The notes under the pieces: generated by a model
Databases searched by the model: none
Seen by the model: only the letters and a program-made list of their open reading frames with translations
Told to the model about the DNA's origin: nothing
Translations under genes and position numbers: made by a program
Part shown: positions 52,501-53,851 of the stretch, one piece after another
How positions within the stretch are numbered: the stretch's first letter is position 1
Layout of the letters: the number at the start of each line of letters is the position of its first letter
NCBI GenBank assembly: GCA_963457665.1
Contig: OY735209.1
Location: 57,736,519 to 57,800,518, forward strand
DNA: 64,000 bases
DNA from: Thysanoteuthis rhombus
Taxonomy: Eukaryota > Mollusca > Cephalopoda > Oegopsida > Thysanoteuthidae
Reading direction: 5' to 3'

Positions 52501-52679
52501 ACGAGATAAGAGAACGTGGTTGACTCGATGCCATTGTTGAATGAGTGCATCATGGTGTCGCCAGTAGACACACATGTTGCGGAAAGTTTTCCATAGAGAC
52601 GGAGATGGGAAGCAACGGGCGCAAGCAAGAATCCAAACCTCAAAGAGAACACTGAGAACTCGCTCACACAAGTGTTCTG
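1..52679 (-). CDS. RALGAPB: Ral GTPase-activating protein subunit beta, multi-exon gene, both ends missing
   Basis: Twenty-six minus-strand exons join in one continuous frame to about 1,308 codons. From memory of the family, vertebrate RALGAPB has about 1,490 residues, so roughly 190 N-terminal residues and the last few C-terminal ones are outside. Matching landmarks in order are [147 protein letters not shown] and [12 protein letters not shown]. The C-terminal 350 residues form the Rap/Ral-GAP-like domain. The family pairs with RALGAPA1/2 to switch off RalA/RalB and sits upstream of exocyst and mTORC1 control; beta is needed for complex stability but lacks the catalytic Asn thumb. No frameshift or stop breaks any exon, so the gene looks functional. 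Exons are listed separately, numbered E1-E26 in transcript order within this window. Confidence 0.96.
98..1056 (-). other. intron between E25 and E26
   Basis: AT-rich, with no transposon, RNA gene or conserved open frame that I can support. Confidence 0.85.
1057..1173 (-). CDS. RALGAPB: RALGAPB exon E25, end of GAP-like domain
   Basis: 117 nt, acceptor CCTGTTTCAG, donor GTAAGT. Encodes [39 protein letters not shown], nearly the vertebrate [20 protein letters not shown] and [11 protein letters not shown]. Confidence 0.97.
1174..1275 (-). other. 102-bp intron between E24 and E25, weak donor
   Basis: Shortest intron of the gene. The donor is GTTCTT, while the acceptor has a strong pyrimidine tract. 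Retention would keep the frame open for about 24 codons and then reach a TAA inside the intron, truncating the GAP-like domain. Confidence 0.85.
1276..1435 (-). CDS. RALGAPB: RALGAPB exon E24, GAP-like domain
   Basis: 160 nt, acceptor TTTTTTCAG, donor GTTCTT (weak beyond the GT). Encodes [20 protein letters not shown] and [20 protein letters not shown] then QTK. Matches PVIFIHPLNTGLFRIKIQG. Confidence 0.95.
1865..1957. mobile_element. hAT-like MITE, 93 bp
   Basis: Ends CAGTGGTTTCAAAAC and GTTTAAAAACCACTG are inverted repeats. The 8-bp flanks GCCTAGTG and ACCTAATG differ only by two transitions, consistent with an old hAT-type 8-bp target duplication. The right end abuts the inverted RTE segment. 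Confidence 0.65.
1966..2290 (-). mobile_element. RTE-type LINE reverse transcriptase fragment, inverted part
   Basis: Minus-strand translation gives [53 protein letters not shown] and KTKVM in order, diagnostic of the RT palm (F-A-N-D for the usual FADD) of RTE elements. In-frame stops show it is dead. It lies head to head with the plus-strand continuation across the TA tract. Confidence 0.82.
2294..2326. repeat. TA microsatellite
   Basis: About 16 uninterrupted TA units located at the junction between the two oppositely oriented RTE segments. Confidence 0.9.
2378..2765 (+). mobile_element. RTE-type LINE fragment, sense part (C-terminal to the RT palm)
   Basis: Plus-strand translation, with frame breaks, shows [17 protein letters not shown], then [19 protein letters not shown] and [17 protein letters not shown], the segment that follows SKTKVM in RTE proteins. 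Together with the adjacent minus-strand part it forms one element whose 5-prime portion is inverted. The true left edge may lie up to 50 bp further left. Confidence 0.8.
3312..3563 (-). CDS. RALGAPB: RALGAPB exon E23, GAP-like domain insert
   Basis: 252 nt, acceptor CCTGTAG, donor GTAAGT. A variable part ([39 protein letters not shown]) is followed by [20 protein letters not shown] then FPS, matching [22 protein letters not shown]. The Gly/Pro/Lys insert is where vertebrates also carry an unconserved loop. Confidence 0.95.
3564..5133 (-). other. intron between E22 and E23
   Basis: AT-rich with several short poly-A/poly-T runs. I see no supported element. Confidence 0.8.
5134..5292 (-). CDS. 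RALGAPB: RALGAPB exon E22, GAP-like domain core
   Basis: 159 nt, acceptor CATTTTTAG, donor GTAAGT. Encodes [20 protein letters not shown] then VVPSTDS and NDQSL. In catalytic Ral/Rap GAPs this place carries the thumb motif with GND (the catalytic Asn); here the sequence reads [14 protein letters not shown] with no Asn, as in the vertebrate beta subunit ([15 protein letters not shown]). That supports a non-catalytic partner role. Confidence 0.96.
5293..6097 (-). other. intron between E21 and E22
   Basis: Largely occupied by copy A of the unclassified 400-bp interspersed family; otherwise nothing recognised. Confidence 0.8.
5616..5890 (+). repeat. unclassified ~400-bp interspersed family, copy A (internally deleted)
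   Basis: Shares blocks such as CTTGAAAATTGGCATCAGTA, CACTAGACC-like and the AGAATTTATTCAGAC to GACTGTGATGG segment with 49,192-49,545 (+) and 14,925-15,301 (-). About 90 bp present in the other copies is missing around 5,755-5,775. No terminal inverted repeat, A-box or poly-A tail was recognised. Confidence 0.7.
6098..6236 (-). CDS. RALGAPB: RALGAPB exon E21, GAP-like domain
   Basis: 139 nt, acceptor CCTTCTAG, donor GTAGGC. Encodes [20 protein letters not shown] then [12 protein letters not shown] and VINEDDIH. The [10 protein letters not shown] block is identical to the vertebrate one. Confidence 0.96.
6237..7789 (-). other. intron between E20 and E21
   Basis: Contains one copy of a short dispersed motif near 6,375-6,460 and a less AT-rich patch at about 7,060-7,370. 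That patch has a 77-codon plus-strand frame ending [14 protein letters not shown], which I do not recognise and could be transposon-derived. Confidence 0.7.
6375..6460 (+). repeat. short dispersed repeat, copy 1 (TTAACCCTTTCAAG motif)
   Basis: TTTAACCCTTTCAAGACC and the following GACTGCTGAGATATAT resemble 46,392-46,460 (TTAATCCTTTCAAGGCTCC, GACTGCTGTGATATAT). The TTAA-CCC start recalls piggyBac-type ends, but no second end was found. Confidence 0.4.
7790..7963 (-). CDS. RALGAPB: RALGAPB exon E20, start of Rap/Ral-GAP-like domain
   Basis: 174 nt, phase 0 on both sides, acceptor TTTTGTAG, donor GTAAGT. Encodes [40 protein letters not shown] and [11 protein letters not shown]. The vertebrate equivalent is RLPPHLIALDS and [14 protein letters not shown]. 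Confidence 0.96.
8109..8192 (+). mobile_element. RTE-type LINE fragment
   Basis: The stretch from AAAGGGTACACAACCAAT to AACCAAGAATCTGACC is closely similar to 2,630-2,700 of the other RTE copy, the part encoding [16 protein letters not shown]. Frame is broken. It is directly followed by the inverted SINE remnant. Confidence 0.65.
8196..8295 (-). mobile_element. tRNA-derived SINE remnant or tRNA pseudogene
   Basis: On the minus strand GGGCTATTGTAGCTCAGTTG, TTTAGAGCAGTTGACCAGAT and GTTTGAACCCC give an A box (TAGCTCAGTTGT) and a B box. The acceptor stem does not close (no ATAGCCC partner), so it is not a functional tRNA. Confidence 0.7.
8613..8685 (-). CDS. RALGAPB: RALGAPB exon E19
   Basis: 73 nt, acceptor CTTTCAG, donor GTGAGT. 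Encodes [20 protein letters not shown] then LR, differing from vertebrate [20 protein letters not shown] at about one residue. Start of the region leading into the GAP-like domain. Confidence 0.96.
9390..9482 (-). repeat. GTATATGCC-ended family, copy a (core only)
   Basis: CCTATATCGGTCCATATGGAGC and GTCATAATACCAGTGCATTG are the reverse complement of the core at 14,749-14,806 (CCAATGCACTAATATTATGA, CTTGATATGGACAG). Ends are not visible. Confidence 0.5.
9840..10960. repeat. decayed satellite-like tandem array, unit about 110-200 bp
   Basis: The motif (cc)TTCCAYAAAATTYC..AATTCATTG(C)..AACTTTTGGAGATATTGT recurs at about 9,949, 10,111, 10,252, 10,361, 10,539 and 10,740. Units also share a GTAACTATR CATGGATC-like element and a leading ATCACTTCTTTCTTA-like phrase. 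Spacing is uneven, so the array is old. I recall similar phrases from other marine invertebrate genomes, but cannot check this. Confidence 0.7.
11217..11396 (-). CDS. RALGAPB: RALGAPB exon E18
   Basis: 180 nt, acceptor GTCTTTTAG, donor GTAAGT. Encodes [20 protein letters not shown] and NPATECKPP. Both ends match the vertebrate segment (ADLSIPDLHEIVTEE and PVTDCKPP); the middle is a predicted charged helix. Confidence 0.93.
12019..12168 (+). repeat. three diverged copies of a 30-bp motif
   Basis: GAAAATAAAGCTAAGTAGTT TAATGAGAGG-like copies begin at about 12,020, 12,092 and 12,138, embedded in purine-rich sequence. Confidence 0.65.
12692..12699. promoter_or_regulatory. perfect TGACGTCA palindrome (CRE-like)
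   Basis: Matches the consensus CREB/ATF site. It stands alone in an intron, and one 8-mer in 64 kb is expected by chance about once, so functional weight is small. Confidence 0.2.
13014..13132 (-). CDS. RALGAPB: RALGAPB exon E17
   Basis: 119 nt, acceptor TTCTGCAG, donor GTAAGT. Encodes [20 protein letters not shown] and [11 protein letters not shown]; matches [20 protein letters not shown]. Confidence 0.94.
13133..13992 (-). other. intron between E16 and E17
   Basis: AT-rich, no recognised element. Confidence 0.8.
13993..14084 (-). CDS. RALGAPB: RALGAPB exon E16
   Basis: 92 nt, acceptor CTCTACCAG, donor GTAAGT. Encodes [20 protein letters not shown] and [10 protein letters not shown], corresponding to [20 protein letters not shown]. 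Confidence 0.94.
14117..14300 (+). repeat. GTATATGCC-ended family, copy b
   Basis: Starts TGTATATACCGGTATATAAG then ACGGACATTTGATG, followed by a core CCAATGTGTTGG ... CACCAAAGCTCGATATAGAC shared with copies a, c, d, e and f. Family assignment unknown. Confidence 0.6.
14690..14815 (+). repeat. GTATATGCC-ended family, copy c
   Basis: Contains AAAACTATACAAATATTACG then TGTCCAATGCACTAATATTA and TCCAAAGCTTGATATGGACA, the same order as copy e in reverse complement. Only 400 bp from copy b, same orientation. Confidence 0.6.
14925..15301 (-). repeat. unclassified ~400-bp interspersed family, copy C
   Basis: Read on the minus strand: TTCTAGTGCTTCTGGCTATA, CAAAAATTGGCATCAGTACA-like, CCACTAGACACC, TCTAGAATCTAAATG, CACTATTTTAGATGTTTTCC, GAATAGAATTTATTCTGACC and GTTGACTGTAATGGCG follow the same order as in copy B. 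The full length is retained. Confidence 0.72.
16212..16389 (-). CDS. RALGAPB: RALGAPB exon E15
   Basis: 178 nt, acceptor AATTTTAG, donor GTAAGC. Encodes [23 protein letters not shown] and [20 protein letters not shown], matching GAFPSPSGP and [20 protein letters not shown] of the vertebrate protein. Confidence 0.96.
16390..18136 (-). other. intron between E14 and E15
   Basis: Contains a diverged direct repeat (16,605-17,035); otherwise unremarkable. Confidence 0.75.
16605..17035. repeat. diverged direct repeat pair, offset about 270 bp
   Basis: CTAAATTGGTCCCCTTATG ... AGCAGTGTGGAAAATAGACT recurs as CTAAATTGATCCCTTAG ... AACAGTGCGGAAAATAGACT, with a shared TATTTCACCAAACATCA / TATTTCATGAAATATCA middle. 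Probably two copies of one unidentified repeat. Confidence 0.55.
18137..18247 (-). CDS. RALGAPB: RALGAPB exon E14
   Basis: 111 nt, phase 0 on both sides, acceptor CTTTTACAG, donor GTAAGT. Encodes [20 protein letters not shown] and LTCIIDQV, matching [20 protein letters not shown] and LTCIMQL. Confidence 0.95.
20437..20973. mobile_element. inverted-repeat DNA element, about 0.54 kb, no coding capacity
   Basis: Left arm TATATGCCCTGTGAATGTCA then ACATTTGGGGCCTAATGCAC and ATCTGCAACCAGCAACAGG; right arm is the reverse complement of TATATACCTGGTGAATATCA, ACATTATGTGCCTAACACAC and ATCTGCAACCAGCAATATG. Arms of about 75 bp flank non-coding sequence; TA-rich flanks hide any target duplication. Confidence 0.68.
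20984..21010. repeat. TA microsatellite
   Basis: TA-rich run between the inverted-repeat element and the mariner-like MITE. Confidence 0.8.
21011..21268. mobile_element. mariner-like MITE, about 258 bp
   Basis: TIRs TACACACACACAAGGTCTGT CCATAGAGAAAC and (reverse complement of right end) TACACACACAAGATCTGTCC ATAAAGAAACC. GGTCTGTCC ends are typical of mariner-type elements. A short internal frame ([15 protein letters not shown]) vaguely recalls a mariner transposase N-terminus, too short to rely on. Confidence 0.65.
21818..21995 (-). repeat. GTATATGCC-ended family, copy d
   Basis: Ends TGTATATACCAGACTG and ATATACAGGCATATATGGTA form an imperfect inverted repeat; the interior shares CCCATATCGAGG and GATGTAGTGTAATGTTTGCA TAGTT with copy e. 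Confidence 0.6.
25931..25971. repeat. TA microsatellite
   Basis: About 20 TA units with one C interruption. Confidence 0.9.
26343..26532 (-). repeat. GTATATGCC-ended family, copy e (best ends)
   Basis: Left end AACTGTATATGCCTGACTAT AAG; right end reads, in reverse complement, AACGTGTATGCCTGTATATA AG, so the element is bounded by imperfect TIRs about 20 bp long. Core CTATATCAAGCTTTGGTAGA and CCAGTGCTTTGGATGCAGTG TAATATTTGCATAG is shared with the other copies. Confidence 0.65.
27084..27385 (+). mobile_element. tRNA-derived SINE
   Basis: A-box-like AGTTGGCCTAATGGTTAGCA GC and B-box-like TTCAAATCCCAGTCGAGC are 50 bp apart; a body follows with GGCCTTGGAAAAAATGTC and ATCACCCTCTTTGGTGGG, a pattern common in tRNA-type SINEs. 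The tRNA cloverleaf is degenerate. Confidence 0.65.
27874..27925. repeat. TA microsatellite
   Basis: About 25 TA units with a single phase slip. Confidence 0.9.
28193..28224. repeat. AAT microsatellite
   Basis: About nine AAT units, one interrupted, roughly 190 bp downstream (in genomic coordinates to the left) of exon E13. Confidence 0.85.
28413..28484 (-). CDS. RALGAPB: RALGAPB exon E13, symmetric 24-codon, possible cassette exon
   Basis: 72 nt, phase 0 on both sides, acceptor AATTTCAG, weak donor GTAGCC. Encodes a charged linker ([20 protein letters not shown] then SALK) between E12 and E14. Vertebrates have a similarly charged but shorter linker (KNNEQEVKYKGDKE). Skipping it would leave the frame intact, so it may be alternatively spliced. 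Confidence 0.75.
28485..31674 (-). other. intron between E12 and E13
   Basis: Contains a Tigger-like inverted-repeat element. Also an exon-like stretch on the plus strand at about 30,787-30,930 (see findings). Rest AT-rich. Confidence 0.75.
29346..29730. mobile_element. pogo/Tigger-like non-autonomous element, 385 bp
   Basis: Left end CAAGTTGAGTATCC after TA; right end in reverse complement CAGGTTGGATACCTCTTATC C, then GATCAGAAGTGTTTCAGA and GGATTTTGGGACATT. This resembles the well-known vertebrate Tigger-type end GTTGAGTATCCCTTATCC with its AGAAGTGTTT and GATTTTGGAATATT phrases (from memory). The right TA has decayed to CA. No transposase frame. Confidence 0.6.
31675..31816 (-). CDS. RALGAPB: RALGAPB exon E12
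   Basis: 142 nt, acceptor TTCTTGCAG, donor GTAAGT. Encodes [20 protein letters not shown] and [15 protein letters not shown], almost the same as the vertebrate [20 protein letters not shown] and [10 protein letters not shown] blocks. Ends in phase 0. Confidence 0.96.
31817..32173 (-). other. intron between E11 and E12
   Basis: 357 bp with a truncated SINE head at 31,884-31,915; otherwise plain. Confidence 0.8.
31884..31915 (+). mobile_element. truncated tRNA-derived SINE head
   Basis: GGCGCGGGTGGCTTAATGGT TAGCTGCACGG is an A-box region like that at 27,086 (GTTGGCCTAATGGTTAGCAG). No B box follows. Confidence 0.5.
32174..32399 (-). CDS. RALGAPB: RALGAPB exon E11
   Basis: 226 nt, acceptor TTATTTTAG, donor GTAATC. 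Encodes [36 protein letters not shown] and [18 protein letters not shown]. The blocks [10 protein letters not shown] and YQCSRP are invariant against the vertebrate sequence. Confidence 0.96.
33452..33492 (-). mobile_element. Penelope-like terminal motif relic, copy 1
   Basis: On the plus strand TTTCAATCGTCATACCCTCT GGTGTTCTTCAGGTG aligns with 62,811-62,843 (TTTCAGCTGTGTATCCTCTG GCCTTCCTCAGG). The minus strand reads CCTGAAGAACACCAGAGG ... GAAA, like a decayed hammerhead core of Penelope-type elements. Weak on its own. Confidence 0.35.
34420..35012 (+). repeat. 593-bp pure purine minisatellite, (A)nGAG unit
   Basis: Roughly fifty units of GAG (or GAGAG) separated by 6-9 A, with no pyrimidine for nearly 600 bp. 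It reads as KKREKKK on the plus strand and FFFSLFF on the minus strand, so the 234-, 225- and 207-codon open frames here are repeat artefacts. In the RALGAPB pre-mRNA it is a U-rich polypyrimidine array about 2 kb upstream of E11. Confidence 0.95.
35694..35840 (+). mobile_element. decayed mariner-like end
   Basis: ATGAGGTCTATTTGGAAAGT A followed by TTGAGAACTAACTGCATAGC looks like the terminal repeat and leader of a mariner-type element. The other end was not found. Confidence 0.35.
35895..35976. repeat. TA microsatellite running into CA repeat
   Basis: About 35 TA units with one slip, followed by six CA units. Confidence 0.92.
37572..37690. repeat. compound TA / TACA microsatellite
   Basis: Interleaved TA, ACAT and TATG units with a short duplicated ACATGGATAGATA phrase. 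Confidence 0.85.
41077..41169 (-). CDS. RALGAPB: RALGAPB exon E10, Ser-rich linker
   Basis: 93 nt, acceptor CTGGTAG, donor GTGAGT. Encodes [18 protein letters not shown] and [11 protein letters not shown]. Vertebrate RALGAPB has an equivalent Ser/Thr-rich linker (SGISSASGGST) at this place. Linker status and exact phase support it. Confidence 0.9.
41170..41774 (-). other. intron between E9 and E10
   Basis: Plain AT-rich sequence, nothing recognised. Confidence 0.8.
41775..41885 (-). CDS. RALGAPB: RALGAPB exon E9
   Basis: 111 nt, acceptor TTCTTCAG, donor GTGACA. Encodes [20 protein letters not shown] then a Gln/Ser/Asp-rich stretch. Corresponds to GAMLNIVQDSALLEAIG; the downstream part is unconserved, as in other animals. 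Confidence 0.92.
41886..43438 (-). other. intron between E8 and E9
   Basis: The right half (42,690-43,220) is clearly less AT-rich than its surroundings; the left half is plain. Confidence 0.75.
42690..43220 (+). other. GC-richer island, probably transposon-derived
   Basis: Contains AGCAGCAGCAGCAGCA, runs such as AGAGACCCTGGTCTGGGAGA, and overlapping short frames on both strands (63 and 94 codons) without a recognisable domain. Position between exons and composition suggest a LINE 5-prime region or other inserted element. No target duplication seen. Confidence 0.35.
43439..43567 (-). CDS. RALGAPB: RALGAPB exon E8
   Basis: 129 nt, acceptor TTTTTCAG, donor GTCAGT. Encodes [20 protein letters not shown] then [11 protein letters not shown], matching [20 protein letters not shown] and DPNNTQMIL. 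Confidence 0.94.
43568..44241 (-). other. intron between E7 and E8
   Basis: Half of it is the hAT-like element at 43,700-44,030. Confidence 0.85.
43700..44030. mobile_element. hAT-like non-autonomous element, 331 bp, perfect 8-bp duplication
   Basis: ATCTAAAG flanks both sides exactly (43,692-43,699 and 44,031-44,038). Ends CAGGGATAGGCAACC and, reverse complemented, AAGGGAGTGGCAACC match the common hAT terminal pattern CAGGGGTSGGCAACC. The interior has the familiar TGGCCC... inverted phrases and no transposase frame. Confidence 0.85.
44242..44345 (-). CDS. RALGAPB: RALGAPB exon E7
   Basis: 104 nt, acceptor TTCTTCAG, donor GTAAAT. Encodes [20 protein letters not shown] and [13 protein letters not shown], corresponding to [20 protein letters not shown]. 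The phase joins E6 (2 nt) and E8 (1 nt). Confidence 0.93.
44346..45265 (-). other. intron between E6 and E7
   Basis: Contains the hAT-like element at 44,715-44,953; the remainder is plain. Confidence 0.85.
44715..44953. mobile_element. hAT-like MITE, 239 bp
   Basis: Ends CAAAGTTCCCTC and (reverse complement) CAATGTTCCCTC; flanks CTCTAAAT and ATCTGAAT agree at 6 of 8 positions. Sub-terminal GTGTGAGTATGTTCACACAT and TGCACACACTGGC are also partly inverted. Confidence 0.72.
45266..45387 (-). CDS. RALGAPB: RALGAPB exon E6
   Basis: 122 nt, acceptor ATTATAG, donor GTAAGT, phase 0 start. Encodes [20 protein letters not shown] and [14 protein letters not shown], aligning with SVILNSPPLFCCDLKGID and VVPYFISALE of the vertebrate protein. 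Confidence 0.94.
45388..45949 (-). other. intron between E5 and E6
   Basis: Plain, with several A-rich runs at 45,700-45,840. Confidence 0.8.
45950..46185 (-). CDS. RALGAPB: RALGAPB exon E5
   Basis: 236 nt, donor GTAAGA. Phase with E4 requires the acceptor CTGATAG, giving a start at [11 protein letters not shown]; a second AG five bases further in would shift the frame. Encodes [31 protein letters not shown] and GLQTDE, near-identical in pattern to the vertebrate block. Confidence 0.95.
46392..46460 (+). repeat. short dispersed repeat, copy 2
   Basis: TTAATCCTTTCAAGGCTCCT and TTGACTGCTGTGATATAT align with 6,382-6,445. Abuts the TA tract. Confidence 0.4.
46453..46504. repeat. TA microsatellite
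   Basis: About 26 uninterrupted AT units. Confidence 0.93.
47444..47468. repeat. TA microsatellite
   Basis: About 12 AT units. Confidence 0.88.
48063..48275 (-). CDS. RALGAPB: RALGAPB exon E4
   Basis: 213 nt, acceptor TTTTCCAG, donor GTCAGT. Begins with a Ser-rich run ([11 protein letters not shown]) and proceeds to [20 protein letters not shown], matching the conserved [21 protein letters not shown] block. The rest, [14 protein letters not shown], leads into E5. Confidence 0.95.
48276..48666 (-). other. intron between E3 and E4
   Basis: 391 bp, contains a mariner-like end at 48,484-48,605. Confidence 0.8.
48484..48605 (+). repeat. mariner-like end and shared 70-bp segment, copy 1
   Basis: CTAGGGTGCATCAATAAGTC TGTAACCC resembles mariner terminal repeats. 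The following TTTGATCTGGAACTTTCACT ... AGTGTTCAATATATGTGATT is repeated at 61,826-61,880. Confidence 0.5.
48667..48807 (-). CDS. RALGAPB: RALGAPB exon E3, low-complexity linker
   Basis: 141 nt, acceptor TTCTAG, donor GTAACT. Encodes a Ser/Thr/Pro/Asn-rich linker ([31 protein letters not shown]). The vertebrate protein also has an unconserved Ser/Pro-rich stretch directly after the DAFLG motif, so position rather than sequence supports the call, together with exact phase agreement on both sides. Confidence 0.88.
48808..50362 (-). other. intron between E2 and E3
   Basis: Holds copy B of the 400-bp family; remainder plain AT-rich. Confidence 0.8.
49192..49545 (+). repeat. unclassified ~400-bp interspersed family, copy B
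   Basis: From TTGTTCTGGTGCTTCTGGCC through CTTGAAAATTGGCATAAATA, CCACTAGACCCCTTC, TCTAGAATCTACATG, CTATTTTAGGTGTCTTCC and AATAGAATATATTCTGGTCA to CTGACAGTGATGG. Same order as copy C, complete; reference copy for the family here. Confidence 0.72.
50363..50623 (-). CDS. RALGAPB: RALGAPB exon E2
   Basis: 261 nt, acceptor CAAACAG, donor GTCAGT. Encodes [37 protein letters not shown] and [12 protein letters not shown], which align directly with the vertebrate segment containing NPVDLSNPAIISSTPKF and DAFLG. The junction codon shared with E3 is Gly. Confidence 0.95.
51246..51625 (-). mobile_element. RTE-type LINE 3-prime end
   Basis: Minus-strand translation reads [67 protein letters not shown] and [10 protein letters not shown], then an (ATG)n tail at 51,246-51,258. 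The RAHE..ML, WAGHVAR-type and TRW-DDL-type motifs and the trinucleotide tail are standard for RTE. Stops (K-stop-stop-W) show it is dead; heavily 5-prime truncated. Confidence 0.88.
52209..52245 (+). repeat. GA/A-rich purine run
   Basis: GAGAGAGAGAAAAAAAGAAA-type run of about 37 bases next to the GTATATGCC family copy. Confidence 0.7.
52246..52340 (-). repeat. GTATATGCC-ended family, copy f (core)
   Basis: CTCAATATCCAGCTTCGGTA GACAGGACCATAGTCATAATACC and CCCAGTGTAATTTGTATTTG C match the core of copies a and e. Confidence 0.5.
52455..52679 (-). CDS. RALGAPB: RALGAPB exon E1 (window numbering)
   Basis: 225 nt, acceptor CATAG, donor GTAAGT; starts and ends in phase 1. Encodes [16 protein letters not shown], then [26 protein letters not shown] and [17 protein letters not shown]. 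This is the strongest N-terminal match in the window and corresponds to about residue 190 onward of the vertebrate protein. Helical-repeat (armadillo-like) character fits the family. Confidence 0.95.
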
Positions 52680-52853
52680 CTATGTCGGCTGATCAGGAAG
52701 GAGCAAGAAATAATGTGCATTATCATTAACAACAAAATGAGATGAAACACAATCAAAATAGAAAACAAATCCCCGCAACCAGGTTAATATAGACATCATA
52801 AACAATGTTTTGAAAACATGAATTATTGGAATACTTTCTTGAAAATATAAATA

Positions 52854-53711
52854 CAATAGTCCCTCCGATTTCACAAACTTGAAATTCGTACACTTTTCAT
52901 GGACGTTTTTTTTTCCATCATCAATAAAGGGAAACTACTCTCACAAACTTTTAAGAAGAAACTCTAAAAGATTTTTTTTTTTTTTTCGTTATTGCTAAAA
53001 AGAAAAAAGTCCAATTATTTGTTTGAAAGAAAAACAAATTTTCATTGATAATATTAATAATGTAGAATGGAGCCTGTTTTAATTCAGTGCTTCTGTTTTT
53101 TTTAAATCTTACAGGTAAAACATCAATAATTGGTGTTGACAGCTTATTGACAAAAATGGTGATTGAAGACATTATTAAACGTTAACTTGAAACTGAATTT
53201 AAACATTAATATCTGCAAATGAGAAAGTGATACAGTTTCATTGAATGAAAAGAGAATGTTGCATTGATGTCGTGCAAATAAATCTGAATGATGCAAGACA
53301 GCTGGTATTTTACACATTAGTTCATCCAAGAAATACTTATAAATAGAAATGGAATGTCGTGAATCATGAATTAATATCATACAATGATTTAGCAAATAAT
53401 TTTCATTTATATGTATTTATAGTCAATGAACTTAAGATGCACTTGAATATCATAATGCTTTATGAAAAAGTTATTTTTATTGACTGTTAGCAAGGTCCAT
53501 ATAGAAGCCTAAATTCTTATCTTAATTTCTTGTTCATTTCTCCCTTCTATTTCCCCAATCCACGGGAAAAATGTTTAAATGACTGTCAATCATACAGTTA
53601 CATTGGTCAGTTCTTAGTATCTGATTGTGTGCCAGTTTCGTGACTATACAGCAAAGTATGTGAAGGAGGGGGGGGGTCTAGACCCCACCCACGAAATTTG
53701 AGGGACTACTG
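52854..53711. mobile_element. pogo/Tc1-like inverted-repeat element, 858 bp
   Basis: Both ends sit next to TA (52,852-52,853; 53,712-53,713). Left end CAATAGTCCCTCCGATTTC; right end in reverse complement CAGTAGTCCCTCAAATTTCG. The pattern CAGTRGTCCCTCG is typical of pogo/Tigger ends. Internal frames (72-83 codons) do not look like a transposase. Confidence 0.68.
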
Positions 53712-53839
53712 TAATAATTCAAAAAAAAGTATGGGAGCAGACAGGGATAAGACAACAATCATGCATTATAATAAAAGCAATAACAATTGAACAACAACAT
53801 AAAGAAGAATCAAAACTCGAGCAAAGACCAAATTTTTAC

Positions 53840-53851
53840 CTGATGGATGGT
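53840..53851 (-). CDS. RALGAPB: candidate 12-nt microexon between the 21-nt microexon and E1
   Basis: The segment ACCATCCATCAG is preceded by ATCAG and followed by GTAAAA. It is phase 1 on both sides, so joining the 21-nt candidate, this piece and E1 gives an open frame reading SSHHPSAEHLCE. The upstream pyrimidine tract is only moderate (TTAATTTCTCTTG) and 12 nt is very short, so this is a weak call. Confidence 0.22.
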
